A stretch of DNA of 6,483 bases. Origin: Chloroflexota bacterium (GTDB taxonomy: Bacteria > Chloroflexota > Anaerolineae > UBA1429). The stretch spans positions 1-6,483 of the forward strand of contig JAAZBY010000382.1 in assembly GCA_012513595.1 (NCBI GenBank), read 5' to 3'. The notes under the pieces are model-generated. The model worked only from the letters and a program-made list of their open reading frames with translations. It did no database searches and was not told where the DNA came from. Shown piece by piece: positions 1 through 5,321 of this stretch. Both the position numbers and the translations under genes were made by a program. Each line of letters starts with the position of its first letter. Position 1 is the first letter of the stretch.

Positions 1-159
1 ATGGTCGGCCATACGATTGCTGTACACGATGGGCGGCGGCACGTGCCTATCTACATTACCGAGAACATGGTGGGGCACAAGCTTGGCGAGTTCGCTCCGA
101 CGCGCCTATTCCGCGGCCATGCCGGACGGGAGCGACGGACGAGGATCGCGCCCCGTTAG
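1..159 (+). CDS. rpsS: Small ribosomal subunit protein S19 (uS19), 3' end only
   Basis: This is the C-terminal 52 residues of S19, a 30S head protein that binds 16S rRNA together with S13. The frame is open from base 1 and ends at TAG 157-159. The visible part carries the family signature: [19 protein letters not shown], then [13 protein letters not shown] and FRGH, then a basic tail. Full S19 is about 90 residues, so roughly 40 N-terminal residues lie before the window. The ATG at base 1 is an internal methionine, because the family usually has a hydrophobic or Met residue just before VGHTI. The fragment looks intact and shows no frameshift. It is followed by an 85-base spacer before rplV, longer than is usual for this pair. 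Confidence 0.97.
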   Translation: MVGHTIAVHDGRRHVPIYITENMVGHKLGEFAPTRLFRGHAGRERRTRIAPR

Positions 160-244
160 GCGGTAGGCCTCGATGGGCGGTCACGCAGCACACACGAGGA
201 CGCTGTCTGGCGCGCGGCGCCGGTTCGGCCGTGAGGAGTAAGGC
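160..244 (+). other. rpsS–rplV spacer with GC hairpin upstream of the rplV ribosome binding site
   Basis: This 85-base spacer lies between the S19 stop and the L22 start. Bases 207-213 and 217-223 can pair as a 7-bp stem with one G-U pair and a 3-base GCG loop; the core is GGCGC/GCGCC. A smaller GCCG/CGGC stem at 219-222/226-229 overlaps it and could be an alternative fold. The rplV Shine-Dalgarno GAGGAG (233-238) follows directly. No T-run follows the hairpin, so it is not a canonical terminator, and no promoter-like -35/-10 pair is seen. Its function is unknown; it could affect rplV translation or mRNA stability. Confidence 0.45.
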
Positions 245-586
245 ATGGAAGTGAGAGCGGTTTCCAAGTACATTCGGATGTCTGCCCACAAGGTGCGCCT
301 GGTGGCGGATCTGGTGCGTGGACAGGGCGTCGAGGAAGCGCTGGCCATCCTGCGCTTCGCGAACAAGGCGGCAGCTGGGCCGGTGGCGAAGACGATCGCC
401 TCTGCAGCGGCAAACGCTGAGGAAAACCATGGCCTGGCTCGGGGGGACCTGTACGTGGCCCGCATGATGATCGACGAGGGCCCCACGCTGCGGCGCGGTC
501 GTGCCGGGGCACGTGGACGGTACAAGCCGCTCCTGAAGCGCAGCGCGCATATTACGGTTGTTCTCGCGGAGCGTAGCCAGGCCTAA
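245..586 (+). CDS. rplV: Large ribosomal subunit protein L22 (uL22)
   Basis: L22 is a 50S protein that binds 23S rRNA; its long beta-hairpin lines the nascent peptide exit tunnel. The 113-residue product matches the usual length of about 110. The globular part (about residues 1-78) has the family features RMSAHKVRLVADLVRG and SAAANAEENHGL. The hairpin follows from about residue 79 (DEGP) to KRSAHITVV (98-106). The ATG start is supported by GAGGAG at 233-238, six bases upstream, and by the family N-terminus. The hairpin tip departs from the common PRAxGRA pattern: it reads AGARGRY at residues 87-93. An ungapped alignment to E. coli L22 puts Tyr93 where E. coli has Ala93. The substitution may simply be a lineage trait. 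Confidence 0.97.
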   Translation: MEVRAVSKYIRMSAHKVRLVADLVRGQGVEEALAILRFANKAAAGPVAKTIASAAANAEENHGLARGDLYVARMMIDEGPTLRRGRAGARGRYKPLLKRSAHITVVLAERSQA

Positions 587-607
587 TGCAGACGCGCTAG
601 GATCAGC

Positions 608-613
608 AAGGAG
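608..613 (+). promoter_or_regulatory. Ribosome binding site supporting the TTG start of rpsC
   Basis: AAGGAG lies eight bases before the TTG at 622. It is the main sequence evidence, along with the S3 N-terminal motif, that translation starts at this rare codon. Confidence 0.8.
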
Positions 614-621
614 AGGAAACG

Positions 622-1296
622 TTGGGCCGAAAGATAAATCCCATTGGCTTCAGGCTTGGCATCATTAAGGACTGGGAGTCCAAGTGGTTCGCTGAGGGCA
701 AGGAGTACAGCAAGCTCCTGGTCAGCGATATTGCCATTCGCAAGCTGATCAGAGACCGTCTGGGCCGCGCGGGGATCTCGCGGATCGAGATCCAGCGCTT
801 CCCGAAGCGGCTGCGGGTGACCATTGTCACCGCCAAGCCGGGCGTGGTGATCGGCCGACGCGGAGCAAACGTCAACGCGCTCAAGCAGGAGCTCGAGGCG
901 CTGACCGGCATAGAGGGCAAGAACCTGCGCCTGGACGTCACCGAGGTGCGCAACGTCGATACCGACGCCGCGCTGGTGGCCGAGAGCATCGCCGAGCAGC
1001 TGGAGCGGCGCGTGTCGCAGAAGCGCGCCATGCGCCAGGCGATGATCCGCGCGATGCGGTCCGGCGCCAAAGGGATCAAGATCGAGTGCAGCGGGCGCCT
1101 GTCTGGCTCAGAGATGGCCCGGCGCGAGTGGGTGCGTGAGGGGCGTGTGCCACTACACACCCTCCGTGCCGACATCGACTACGCCCTGGCCGAGTCGCTG
1201 ACCGGGTTCGGCCGCATCGGCGTCAAGGTGTGGGTGTACCACGGGGATGTGCTTCCCGATGCCCGAGCGGCGGCCAGCGTCCCGGAGAGCGCGTAA
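622..1296 (+). CDS. rpsC: Small ribosomal subunit protein S3 (uS3), TTG start
   Basis: S3 is a 30S head protein at the mRNA entry tunnel and contributes to mRNA helicase activity. The product has 224 residues, within the family range. The N-terminus [14 protein letters not shown] is the classic S3 start, which fixes initiation at TTG 622. A type-2 KH RNA-binding domain spans about residues 38-110, with its GxxG loop as GRRG at 78-81. The C-terminal S3 domain contains [13 protein letters not shown] (148-160), [16 protein letters not shown] (172-187) and [10 protein letters not shown] (199-208). Basic residues Lys134, Arg135 and Arg138 align with the E. coli helicase residues around 131-135. 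The stop TAA 1294-1296 overlaps the rplP Shine-Dalgarno. A TTG start may lower initiation relative to its neighbours. Confidence 0.97.
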   Translation: MGRKINPIGFRLGIIKDWESKWFAEGKEYSKLLVSDIAIRKLIRDRLGRAGISRIEIQRFPKRLRVTIVTAKPGVVIGRRGANVNALKQELEALTGIEGKNLRLDVTEVRNVDTDAALVAESIAEQLERRVSQKRAMRQAMIRAMRSGAKGIKIECSGRLSGSEMARREWVREGRVPLHTLRADIDYALAESLTGFGRIGVKVWVYHGDVLPDARAAASVPESA

Positions 1297-1300
1297 GGAG
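1295..1300 (+). promoter_or_regulatory. Ribosome binding site of rplP, overlapping the rpsC stop
   Basis: AAGGAG shares its first two bases with the rpsC TAA stop and lies nine bases before ATG 1310. It argues for 1310 over the in-frame ATG at 1247, which lies inside rpsC. Confidence 0.8.
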
Positions 1301-1309
1301 TATCGAATC

Positions 1310-1741
1310 ATGTTGATGCCCAAGAGGCTCAAGTACCGCCGGCAACATCGCGGACGGATGAAGGGCAAGGCCTTTCGCGGGTCCGAGTTGCAGTTCGGAG
1401 ACTATGGGCTCAAGGCGACGGCCCCGGTGTGGATGACCAGCCGCCAGATCGAGGCGGCCCGCCGTACCATCGTCCGGCAGATGAAGCGCAGCGGCCAGCT
1501 GTGGATCCGCGTCTTCCCTGACAAGCCGGTGACGGCCAAGGCGGCCGAGACCCGCATGGGTAGCGGGAAGGGCGCTGTGGACCACTATGTCGCCGTCGTC
1601 AAGCCCGGAAGGATCATCTTTGAGATCGCTGGCGTGGACGAGGAAACGGCGCGCCTGGCGTTGACGCACGCGGCCCAGAAGCTGTCAGTGTCCACCATTT
1701 TTGTGCGGCGCGAGGCGGTGGGCGGAGGTGAGGCAGCGTGA
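1310..1741 (+). CDS. rplP: Large ribosomal subunit protein L16 (uL16)
   Basis: L16 sits near the 50S A-site and helps organise the region that accommodates aminoacyl-tRNA. The chosen start gives 143 residues, typical for the family, and the standard opening [19 protein letters not shown]. Further signatures are FGDYGLKA (29-36), [10 protein letters not shown] (43-52), [12 protein letters not shown] (64-75) and RMGSGKG (82-88). Arg82 aligns with E. coli Arg81, the residue hydroxylated there by YcfD; whether it is modified here cannot be told. An earlier in-frame ATG at 1247 would add 21 residues lying inside rpsC and unlike L16, so it was rejected. The stop TGA overlaps the rpmC start by four bases (GTGA), which suggests coupled translation. 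Confidence 0.97.
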   Translation: MLMPKRLKYRRQHRGRMKGKAFRGSELQFGDYGLKATAPVWMTSRQIEAARRTIVRQMKRSGQLWIRVFPDKPVTAKAAETRMGSGKGAVDHYVAVVKPGRIIFEIAGVDEETARLALTHAAQKLSVSTIFVRREAVGGGEAA

Positions 1742-1941
1742 AGGCTCAGACCTATCGCGACATGGGGCGCGGGGAGTTGCAGGCCAGGATGGATGAGCTC
1801 TATCAGGAGCTCTTTAACCTGCGGTTTCAGCTGGCGACCCGGCAGCTCGACAACACTGAGCGGGTCAAGCAGGTGCGGCGCGACATCGCGCGTGTGCGCA
1901 CGGTGCTGCACGAGATGGAACTCAGTGGGGAGGGGCGTTAA
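1738..1941 (+). CDS. rpmC: Large ribosomal subunit protein L29 (uL29), GTG start
   Basis: L29 is a small, mostly helical 50S protein near the exit of the peptide tunnel, close to L23. The product has 67 residues, a normal length. The family signature is clear: [20 protein letters not shown] at about 20-39, then [16 protein letters not shown]. The protein should be two antiparallel helices. Initiation is at GTG 1738, which overlaps the rplP stop. It is preceded by a strong Shine-Dalgarno GGAGGTGA (1724-1731) inside rplP, six bases upstream. The two-base gap to rpsQ makes rplP–rpmC–rpsQ a tightly coupled trio. Confidence 0.95.
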   Translation: MKAQTYRDMGRGELQARMDELYQELFNLRFQLATRQLDNTERVKQVRRDIARVRTVLHEMELSGEGR

Positions 1942-1943
1942 GA

Positions 1944-2198
1944 ATGCCGGCGAAGGGCAGAATGCTGGACGGGACGGTCGTCAGCACCAAGATGCAGAAA
2001 ACCGTAGTAGTGAGTGTCGAGCGGAGCCGCAGGCATCCGTTGTACGAAAAGATCGTCAGGGTGCATGACAAGTACTTGGCCCATGACGAGACCGAGGAGT
2101 GTCAGGAAGGCGATGTGGTGCGCATCCGCGAGACTCGCCCTCTAAGCGCCCGGAAGCGTTGGCGGGTCGTCGAGGTGTTGAGGCGCGCGGGCCAGTAA
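1944..2198 (+). CDS. rpsQ: Small ribosomal subunit protein S17 (uS17)
   Basis: S17 is an OB-fold primary 16S rRNA-binding protein of the 30S body. The product has 84 residues, as expected. Visible family features are [20 protein letters not shown] (8-27), a central [19 protein letters not shown] segment, and the signature [18 protein letters not shown] (56-73). The start ATG 1944 lies two bases after the rpmC stop. GGGGAGGGG (1927-1935), inside rpmC, serves as Shine-Dalgarno. An in-frame ATG at residue 7 is possible but would lose the usual N-terminal tail. In E. coli this is the last gene of the S10 operon. Here its stop codon lies in the loop of a GC hairpin (2187-2208). Confidence 0.96.
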   Translation: MPAKGRMLDGTVVSTKMQKTVVVSVERSRRHPLYEKIVRVHDKYLAHDETEECQEGDVVRIRETRPLSARKRWRVVEVLRRAGQ

Positions 2199-2208
2199 CA
2201 GGGCCCGC
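2187..2208 (+). other. Inverted repeat with the rpsQ stop codon in its loop
   Basis: GCGGGCC (2187-2193) is the exact reverse complement of GGCCCGC (2202-2208). The loop is eight bases, AGTAACAG, and contains the rpsQ TAA (2196-2198). The stem is seven G-C pairs. The following sequence (TGAGCGCG) has no T-run, so this is not a canonical intrinsic terminator. It sits at the point matching the E. coli S10/spc operon boundary. It could be a weak attenuator, a 3'-end stabiliser or a processing feature; that is inference. Confidence 0.5.
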
Positions 2209-2301
2209 CTGAGCGCGAGGCGAGTGTGCCGAGGGGGACAGCGCGCAGCCATCGTGGCCGTCCCGCTGGGCCGTCGCGTCGAGAACGAAGGATGACACAG
2301 A
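2199..2301 (+). other. rpsQ–rplN spacer (S10/spc boundary equivalent) with a second inverted repeat
   Basis: This 103-base gap corresponds to the place where E. coli starts its separate spc transcript. A second fold is possible: GGGAC (2235-2239) with GTCCC (2260-2264), enclosing GCCA-TCG-TGGC (2248-2258). An alternative CAGCG/CGCTG pairing competes with it. I searched by eye for TTGACA/TATAAT-like elements and found none convincing. The Shine-Dalgarno for rplN is AAGGA at 2288-2292, nine bases before its ATG. I see no open frame here that looks like a protein. Confidence 0.4.
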
Positions 2302-2670
2302 ATGATTCAAGTATACACAAAGCTCAGGGTCGCTGATAACACCGGTGCGCGCGAACTGATGTGCATCAAGGTGCTGGGCGGTAGCCGCAGGCGGTATGCC
2401 GGCGTTGGCGACGTGATCGTCTGCTCGGTGCGCGAGGCCGCGCCGGGCGGGGCGGTGAAGAAGAAGGAAGTGGTCCGCGCCGTGATTGTGCGCACCAAGA
2501 AGCCCTACGTGCGTCCCGATGGCTCGGATATCCGCTTTGATGAGAACGCAGCGGTGATCCTGGACGCCGAGCAGAACCCGCGCGGGACGCGCATCTTTGG
2601 CCCGGTCGGCCGTGAGCTCCGCGACAGGGGATTCATGCGCATCGTGTCCCTGTCACCCGAGGTTCTGTAG
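2302..2670 (+). CDS. rplN: Large ribosomal subunit protein L14 (uL14)
   Basis: L14 binds 23S rRNA at the subunit interface, contacts L19, takes part in inter-subunit bridges and is the docking site of RsfS-type silencing factors. The product has exactly 122 residues, the standard length. It shows the family opening [42 protein letters not shown], and the L14 signature from AVIVRTKK through [15 protein letters not shown] (about 60-87). It ends with [23 protein letters not shown] and EVL. ATG 2302 has AAGGA nine bases upstream; the ATG at 2292 is in another frame. In E. coli this gene heads the spc operon, and the long spacer before it here is notable. Confidence 0.97.
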   Translation: MIQVYTKLRVADNTGARELMCIKVLGGSRRRYAGVGDVIVCSVREAAPGGAVKKKEVVRAVIVRTKKPYVRPDGSDIRFDENAAVILDAEQNPRGTRIFGPVGRELRDRGFMRIVSLSPEVL

Positions 2671-2711
2671 GGAGGCCGGTCGGCCCGCCGGCGGGCTGGT
2701 GAGGAGTGACA
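2671..2711 (+). other. rplN–rplX spacer containing a 14-base perfect palindrome
   Basis: This 41-base spacer holds GCCCGCCGGCGGGC at 2683-2696, identical to its own reverse complement. As RNA it could form a 5-bp stem with a CCGG loop. A partly overlapping GGCC-GGTC-GGCC (2674-2685) is an alternative. GAGGAG for rplX follows at once. No T-run follows, so it is not a terminator. In such GC-rich DNA the repeat may be chance. Confidence 0.4.
2701..2706 (+). promoter_or_regulatory. Ribosome binding site deciding the rplX start
   Basis: GAGGAG ends five bases before ATG 2712. The in-frame GTG at 2706 overlaps this motif and therefore has no proper Shine-Dalgarno of its own, so ATG 2712 is preferred. 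Confidence 0.75.
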
Positions 2712-3026
2712 ATGAAGATCAAAAAGGGCGACACCGTTGAGGTGATCAGCGGGAACTACAAGGGCGTGCGGGGCACGGTCAACGCGGTGAACCCGGAAAA
2801 CGATCGCATCGTGGTCTCTGGGGTGAATCTGGTCAAGAAGCACCAGAGGCGCACCGGCGACGTGCGCACGCAATTCGGCATCATCGAGCGCGAGGCGCCC
2901 ATCCACGCGTCGAACGTGGCGCTGGTGTGCCCGCGTTGTGACAAGCCCAGTCGGGTTGGCTTTGTGGTCGCAGAGGATGGCACCAAGACGCGCGTTTGCC
3001 GCCGCTGCAACGAGGCCATCGAGTAG
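2712..3026 (+). CDS. rplX: Large ribosomal subunit protein L24 (uL24) with C-terminal zinc ribbon
   Basis: L24 is a primary 23S rRNA-binding protein that starts 50S assembly and lies near the tunnel exit. The product has 104 residues, normal for bacterial L24. The KOW domain opens it: [18 protein letters not shown], then [20 protein letters not shown]. The C-terminal part has CPRC (Cys73, Cys76) and CRRC (Cys96, Cys99), with [13 protein letters not shown] between, a four-cysteine zinc-ribbon pattern found in many but not all bacterial L24s. ATG 2712 was chosen for its Shine-Dalgarno and because family members start MKIKKGD; the upstream GTG 2706 would add only two residues. The zinc ribbon agrees with the zinc-type S14 encoded nearby. 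Confidence 0.96.
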   Translation: MKIKKGDTVEVISGNYKGVRGTVNAVNPENDRIVVSGVNLVKKHQRRTGDVRTQFGIIEREAPIHASNVALVCPRCDKPSRVGFVVAEDGTKTRVCRRCNEAIE

Positions 3027-3037
3027 GTCGACTGATC

Positions 3038-3043
3038 AGGAGA
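3038..3043 (+). promoter_or_regulatory. Ribosome binding site deciding the rplE start
   Basis: AGGAGA lies six bases before ATG 3050. The open frame extends upstream into rplX to ATG 2996, but that extension has no family similarity. Confidence 0.75.
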
Positions 3044-3049
3044 AGAACG

Positions 3050-3601
3050 ATGCCGAGGTTAAAGGACCAATACAGGGAACAGATCATCCCTGCCATGATG
3101 GAGCGGTTTAGCTACGCCAACGTGATGGAGGTGCCCCGCCTGGTCAAGGTGGTGGTGAACATCGGGGCGGGCGAGGCGCTCCAGAACGCCAAGGCGCTGG
3201 AGGCTGCGGCCAAGGACATGGCCACGATCACCGGCCAGAAGCCGATCATCACCCGGGCGCGCAAGTCCATCGCCGCCTTCCGGCTGCGCGAGGGCAACGC
3301 CATTGGCGTCAAGGTCACGTTGCGCGGGGATCGGATGTACGAGTTCCTGGACCGGCTGATCAACATCGCCCTGCCACGCCAGCGGGACTTTTCGGGCGTG
3401 TCGCGGACGGCGTTCGATGGGCGGGGCAACTATACTCTGGGACTGCGCGAGCAGCTGGCCTTTGTCGAGGTCGATTTCGACGAGATCGACAAGGTGCGCG
3501 GCATGGAGGTCTCTGTGGTGACGTCCGCGCAGACCGACGAGGAAGGCCGGGCGTTGCTGGAGATGTTTGGGATGCCGTTTGCCCGGGTCGAGGCGCGCTA
3601 A
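3050..3601 (+). CDS. rplE: Large ribosomal subunit protein L5 (uL5)
   Basis: L5 binds 5S rRNA with L18 and forms part of the central protuberance, contacting the P-site tRNA elbow and S13. The start at ATG 3050 gives 183 residues, a usual length (about 178-185), and the expected opening [16 protein letters not shown]. Further family features are [16 protein letters not shown] (28-43), the signature [19 protein letters not shown] (60-78), and [20 protein letters not shown] (108-127). The C-terminus has [31 protein letters not shown]. The usual FPEI segment reads FVEV at 138-141, a small departure. A 23-base gap separates it from rplX. A 70-base spacer follows. Confidence 0.97.
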   Translation: MPRLKDQYREQIIPAMMERFSYANVMEVPRLVKVVVNIGAGEALQNAKALEAAAKDMATITGQKPIITRARKSIAAFRLREGNAIGVKVTLRGDRMYEFLDRLINIALPRQRDFSGVSRTAFDGRGNYTLGLREQLAFVEVDFDEIDKVRGMEVSVVTSAQTDEEGRALLEMFGMPFARVEAR

Positions 3602-3671
3602 CAGGAGCGGCCCGGTCGCGGCCCATACCGCTTACCAGGGCGCTTGCCGTCAGTAGTTCGGAGGAGAAACA
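3602..3671 (+). other. rplE–rpsZ spacer with direct repeat and small inverted repeat
   Basis: This 70-base spacer contains GCGGCCC twice, at 3607-3613 and 3618-3624, separated by GGTC. The second copy overlaps a possible stem, GCGG (3618-3621) with CCGC (3628-3631) around CCCATA, extendable by GGT (3614-3616) with ACC (3634-3636) across unpaired bases. The rpsZ Shine-Dalgarno GGAGGAG (3660-3666) follows. No promoter or terminator is evident. The repeats are short and may be chance in GC-rich DNA. Confidence 0.35.
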
Positions 3672-3854
3672 GTGGCCAAGAAATCCATTATCGCACGCGA
3701 GACGCGTCGCAAGTACGCCGTGCGCGTACGCAACCGCTGTTCGCGTTGCGGCAGGCCGCGGGGCTACATGCGCCGGTTCGATCTGTGCCGCATTTGCTTC
3801 CGCGAGCTGGCCATGTCCGGTCAGATTCCGGGCGTCGTCAAGTCGAGCTGGTAA
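3672..3854 (+). CDS. rpsZ: Small ribosomal subunit protein S14, zinc-binding type (uS14), GTG start
   Basis: S14 is a late-binding 30S head protein near the decoding side. This is the short zinc-type (C+) form: 60 residues against about 61 typically, and about 100 for the zinc-free rpsN form. The four zinc ligands are Cys23, Cys26, Cys39 and Cys42 (CSRC and CRIC). The surrounding sequence, [20 protein letters not shown], and the ending [11 protein letters not shown] are classic. The N-terminus [15 protein letters not shown] fixes the GTG start at 3672. GGAGGAG lies at 3660-3666, with five bases between it and the GTG. It keeps the usual place between L5 and S8. The symbol rpsN is also used for this gene. 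Whether a zinc-free paralogue exists elsewhere cannot be seen. Confidence 0.97.
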   Translation: MAKKSIIARETRRKYAVRVRNRCSRCGRPRGYMRRFDLCRICFRELAMSGQIPGVVKSSW

Positions 3855-3977
3855 GCAACCACAAAAGCCCGCGAGGCGCAGTTCACCAGGCCCCTCGCAG
3901 AAGGTCCGGCCAGGCGTCCCGTGCGGGTGCGCAGGGGCGCACGCTGAGGGGAACCAGGAACAGGAGTGTAGGATATT
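3855..3977 (+). other. rpsZ–rpsH spacer, longest in the window, with two inverted repeats
   Basis: This 123-base spacer has no convincing coding sequence. Two perfect 6-bp inverted repeats are present. GCGAGG (3871-3876) pairs with CCTCGC (3893-3898) across a 16-base loop. GTGCGC (3927-3932) pairs with GCGCAC (3937-3942) across an AGGG tetraloop. Neither is followed by a T-run. AGGAG at 3962-3966 (11 bases from the ATG) and TAGGA at 3969-3973 (four bases) are candidate Shine-Dalgarno elements for rpsH; neither spacing is ideal. S8 regulates the spc operon in E. coli by binding mRNA, but I cannot recognise an S8-binding helix here. Confidence 0.45.
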
Positions 3978-4382
3978 ATGACCGTAACTGACCCGATTGC
4001 CGACATGCTCACGCGGATTCGGAATGCGGTGATGGTGAAGAAGGATACCGTGGTGATCCCCAGCTCGCGGCTCAAGCACGCCGTGGCCCAGGTCCTCGTG
4101 GAGGAAGGGTTCGTCGGGCGTGCCGAGCTGATCGAGGGGGAGGGCTTTCCCGTGCTGCGGCTGCACCTGCGCTACGACGGGGGCAAGGCCAAAGACCCGA
4201 TTCTGCACGGGCTGACGCGGGTGAGCAGCCCTGGCTGCCGGGTGTACGCCAGACGGGACCAGATCCCCCACGTGCGCTCCGGCATGGGCACCGTGATCCT
4301 ATCCACCTCACGCGGCGTGATGTCCGGCCGGCAGGCGCGTCGCCTTGGTGTGGGCGGCGAGATCCTCTGCAAGGTCTGGTAG
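3978..4382 (+). CDS. rpsH: Small ribosomal subunit protein S8 (uS8)
   Basis: S8 is a primary 16S rRNA-binding protein of the 30S platform (helix 21 region) and in E. coli is the translational repressor of the spc operon. The product has 134 residues, within the normal 130-134. The N-terminal domain starts with the family motif MTVTDPIADMLTRIRNA. The C-terminal domain carries RVSSPGCRVYAR, the signature GMGTVILSTSRGVMSG (102-117) and the ending GGEILCKVW (126-134). ATG 3978 gives the family N-terminus. The preceding 123-base spacer has inverted repeats and could hold a regulatory site; that is inference. Twenty-eight bases separate it from rplF. Confidence 0.97.
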   Translation: MTVTDPIADMLTRIRNAVMVKKDTVVIPSSRLKHAVAQVLVEEGFVGRAELIEGEGFPVLRLHLRYDGGKAKDPILHGLTRVSSPGCRVYARRDQIPHVRSGMGTVILSTSRGVMSGRQARRLGVGGEILCKVW

Positions 4383-4398
4383 ACCGCGCAGCTTTGTT

Positions 4399-4404
4399 GG
4401 GAGG
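4399..4404 (+). promoter_or_regulatory. Ribosome binding site deciding the rplF GTG start
   Basis: GGGAGG ends six bases before GTG 4411. The frame is open further upstream to ATG 4345 inside rpsH, but only the GTG has this site and the L6 N-terminus. Confidence 0.8.
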
Positions 4405-4410
4405 TTCAAA

Positions 4411-4953
4411 GTGTCTAGAATCGGACGCATGCCCGTTGTGCTGCCCAAGGGCGTGAGCGTGACACAGGAAGATAACCGGGTGACGGTGCAGGGCCCCAGG
4501 GGCTCCCTTACCCGTGAGTTTCGTCCCGAGATGCGTGTCGTCTTGGAGGACGAGGAGGTCCGCGTCGAGCGCTGTGACGACAGCCGCGCGAACCGCGCGC
4601 TGCACGGCCTGACGCGTGCCCTACTGGCCAACATGGTGGTCGGTGTGACGGAAGGATTCCGCAAACGTCTGGTGGTGGAGGGCGTTGGCTATCGGGCCGA
4701 GCAGCAGGGCAAGAACCTGTCTTTGCAGGTGGGCTATAGCCACATGGTGCCGGTCGTGCCGCCGGAAGGGATCCAGTTCAGCACCGACAACGGCGGCCGC
4801 ACCATCATCGTCGAGGGCAACGACAAGGAGCTCGTCGGCGAGATCGCCGCGCGGATCCGCGCCGTACGCAAGCCGGAGCCTTACAAGGGCAGCGGCATTG
4901 CCTACGAGGGCGAAGTGATTCGGCGGAAGGCTGGAAAGGCGGGTATCCGGTAA
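4411..4953 (+). CDS. rplF: Large ribosomal subunit protein L6 (uL6), GTG start
   Basis: L6 is a 50S protein of two similar alpha/beta domains that lies by the sarcin-ricin loop and the L7/L12 stalk base, near the elongation factor site. The start at GTG 4411 gives 180 residues, the usual length, and the family opening [17 protein letters not shown]. Domain 1 covers about 1-80 ([14 protein letters not shown] at 24-37). Domain 2 covers about 83-180, beginning [19 protein letters not shown]. The bacterial L6 signature [20 protein letters not shown] is at 155-174, followed by GKAGIR. The upstream in-frame ATG 4345 would add 22 unrelated residues and was rejected. The stop TAA and rplR's ATG share one base (TAATG), so translation is probably coupled. 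Confidence 0.97.
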   Translation: MSRIGRMPVVLPKGVSVTQEDNRVTVQGPRGSLTREFRPEMRVVLEDEEVRVERCDDSRANRALHGLTRALLANMVVGVTEGFRKRLVVEGVGYRAEQQGKNLSLQVGYSHMVPVVPPEGIQFSTDNGGRTIIVEGNDKELVGEIAARIRAVRKPEPYKGSGIAYEGEVIRRKAGKAGIR

Positions 4954-5321
4954 TGAAGAAAGCAAAGCAAGTTCGGGAGGCACGTATCCGGCGCCACCGC
5001 AGCGTGCGCACCCGGGTCACTGGGACCCCGGAACGGCCCCGGCTGAATGTGTTCCGCAGCCTGCATCACACGTACGCGCAGATCATCGACGACAGCGTCG
5101 GCTGCACGCTTATCTCGGCGTCCACGCTGGAGAAGGAAGTGGCGGGCCTGTGCGATGGCTGCAAGAAGAGCGAGAAGGCGCGCATCGTTGGCAAGGTGCT
5201 CGCTGAGCGCGCCCTGGCCAAGGGGGTCACCACGGTCGTCTTTGACCGGGGCGGCTACCGGTACCATGGACGCGTGAAGGAGTTGGCGGAAGGTGCGCGG
5301 GAGGGCGGGCTGGAGTTTTAG
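4953..5321 (+). CDS. rplR: Large ribosomal subunit protein L18 (uL18)
   Basis: L18 binds 5S rRNA with L5 in the central protuberance. The product has 122 residues, normal for the family. The basic N-terminus has [21 protein letters not shown] (11-31), the L18 hallmark, followed by [16 protein letters not shown] (32-47). The C-terminal part has [20 protein letters not shown] and [30 protein letters not shown] 4953 overlaps the rplF stop. Only a weak AAAGG (about 4935-4939) lies upstream, so initiation probably depends on ribosomes finishing rplF. The protein has a lone CDGC pair (Cys67, Cys70) plus Cys51; two cysteines alone do not make a zinc site, so no metal role is claimed. Confidence 0.96.
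   Translation: MKKAKQVREARIRRHRSVRTRVTGTPERPRLNVFRSLHHTYAQIIDDSVGCTLISASTLEKEVAGLCDGCKKSEKARIVGKVLAERALAKGVTTVVFDRGGYRYHGRVKELAEGAREGGLEF

Noticed and set aside
1247..1309. N-terminal extension of rplP to an upstream ATG
   Set aside because: The extension is inside rpsC, is not L16-like, and the Shine-Dalgarno at 1295-1300 points to ATG 1310.
1793..2068. 91-codon + strand frame overlapping rpmC and rpsQ
   Set aside because: It lies in an alternative frame over two well-identified genes, has low-complexity Ser/Arg/Cys composition and no good ribosome binding site.
3927..3942. GTGCGC-AGGG-GCGCAC hairpin as an intrinsic terminator
   Set aside because: No T-rich tract follows (the next bases are GCTGAGGGG), and the operon continues with rpsH 36 bases downstream.
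3644..3991. 115-codon + strand frame covering rpsZ and the rpsZ–rpsH spacer
   Set aside because: It overlaps the certain S14 gene in another frame, is very Arg-rich and has no family similarity. It is a shadow, so the spacer is treated as non-coding.
3360..4271. 303-codon open frame on the minus strand across rplE, rpsZ and rpsH
   Set aside because: It lies antisense to three certain ribosomal protein genes and their spacers, has Pro/Arg/Ala-rich composition typical of GC-rich shadow frames, and shows no recognisable domain.
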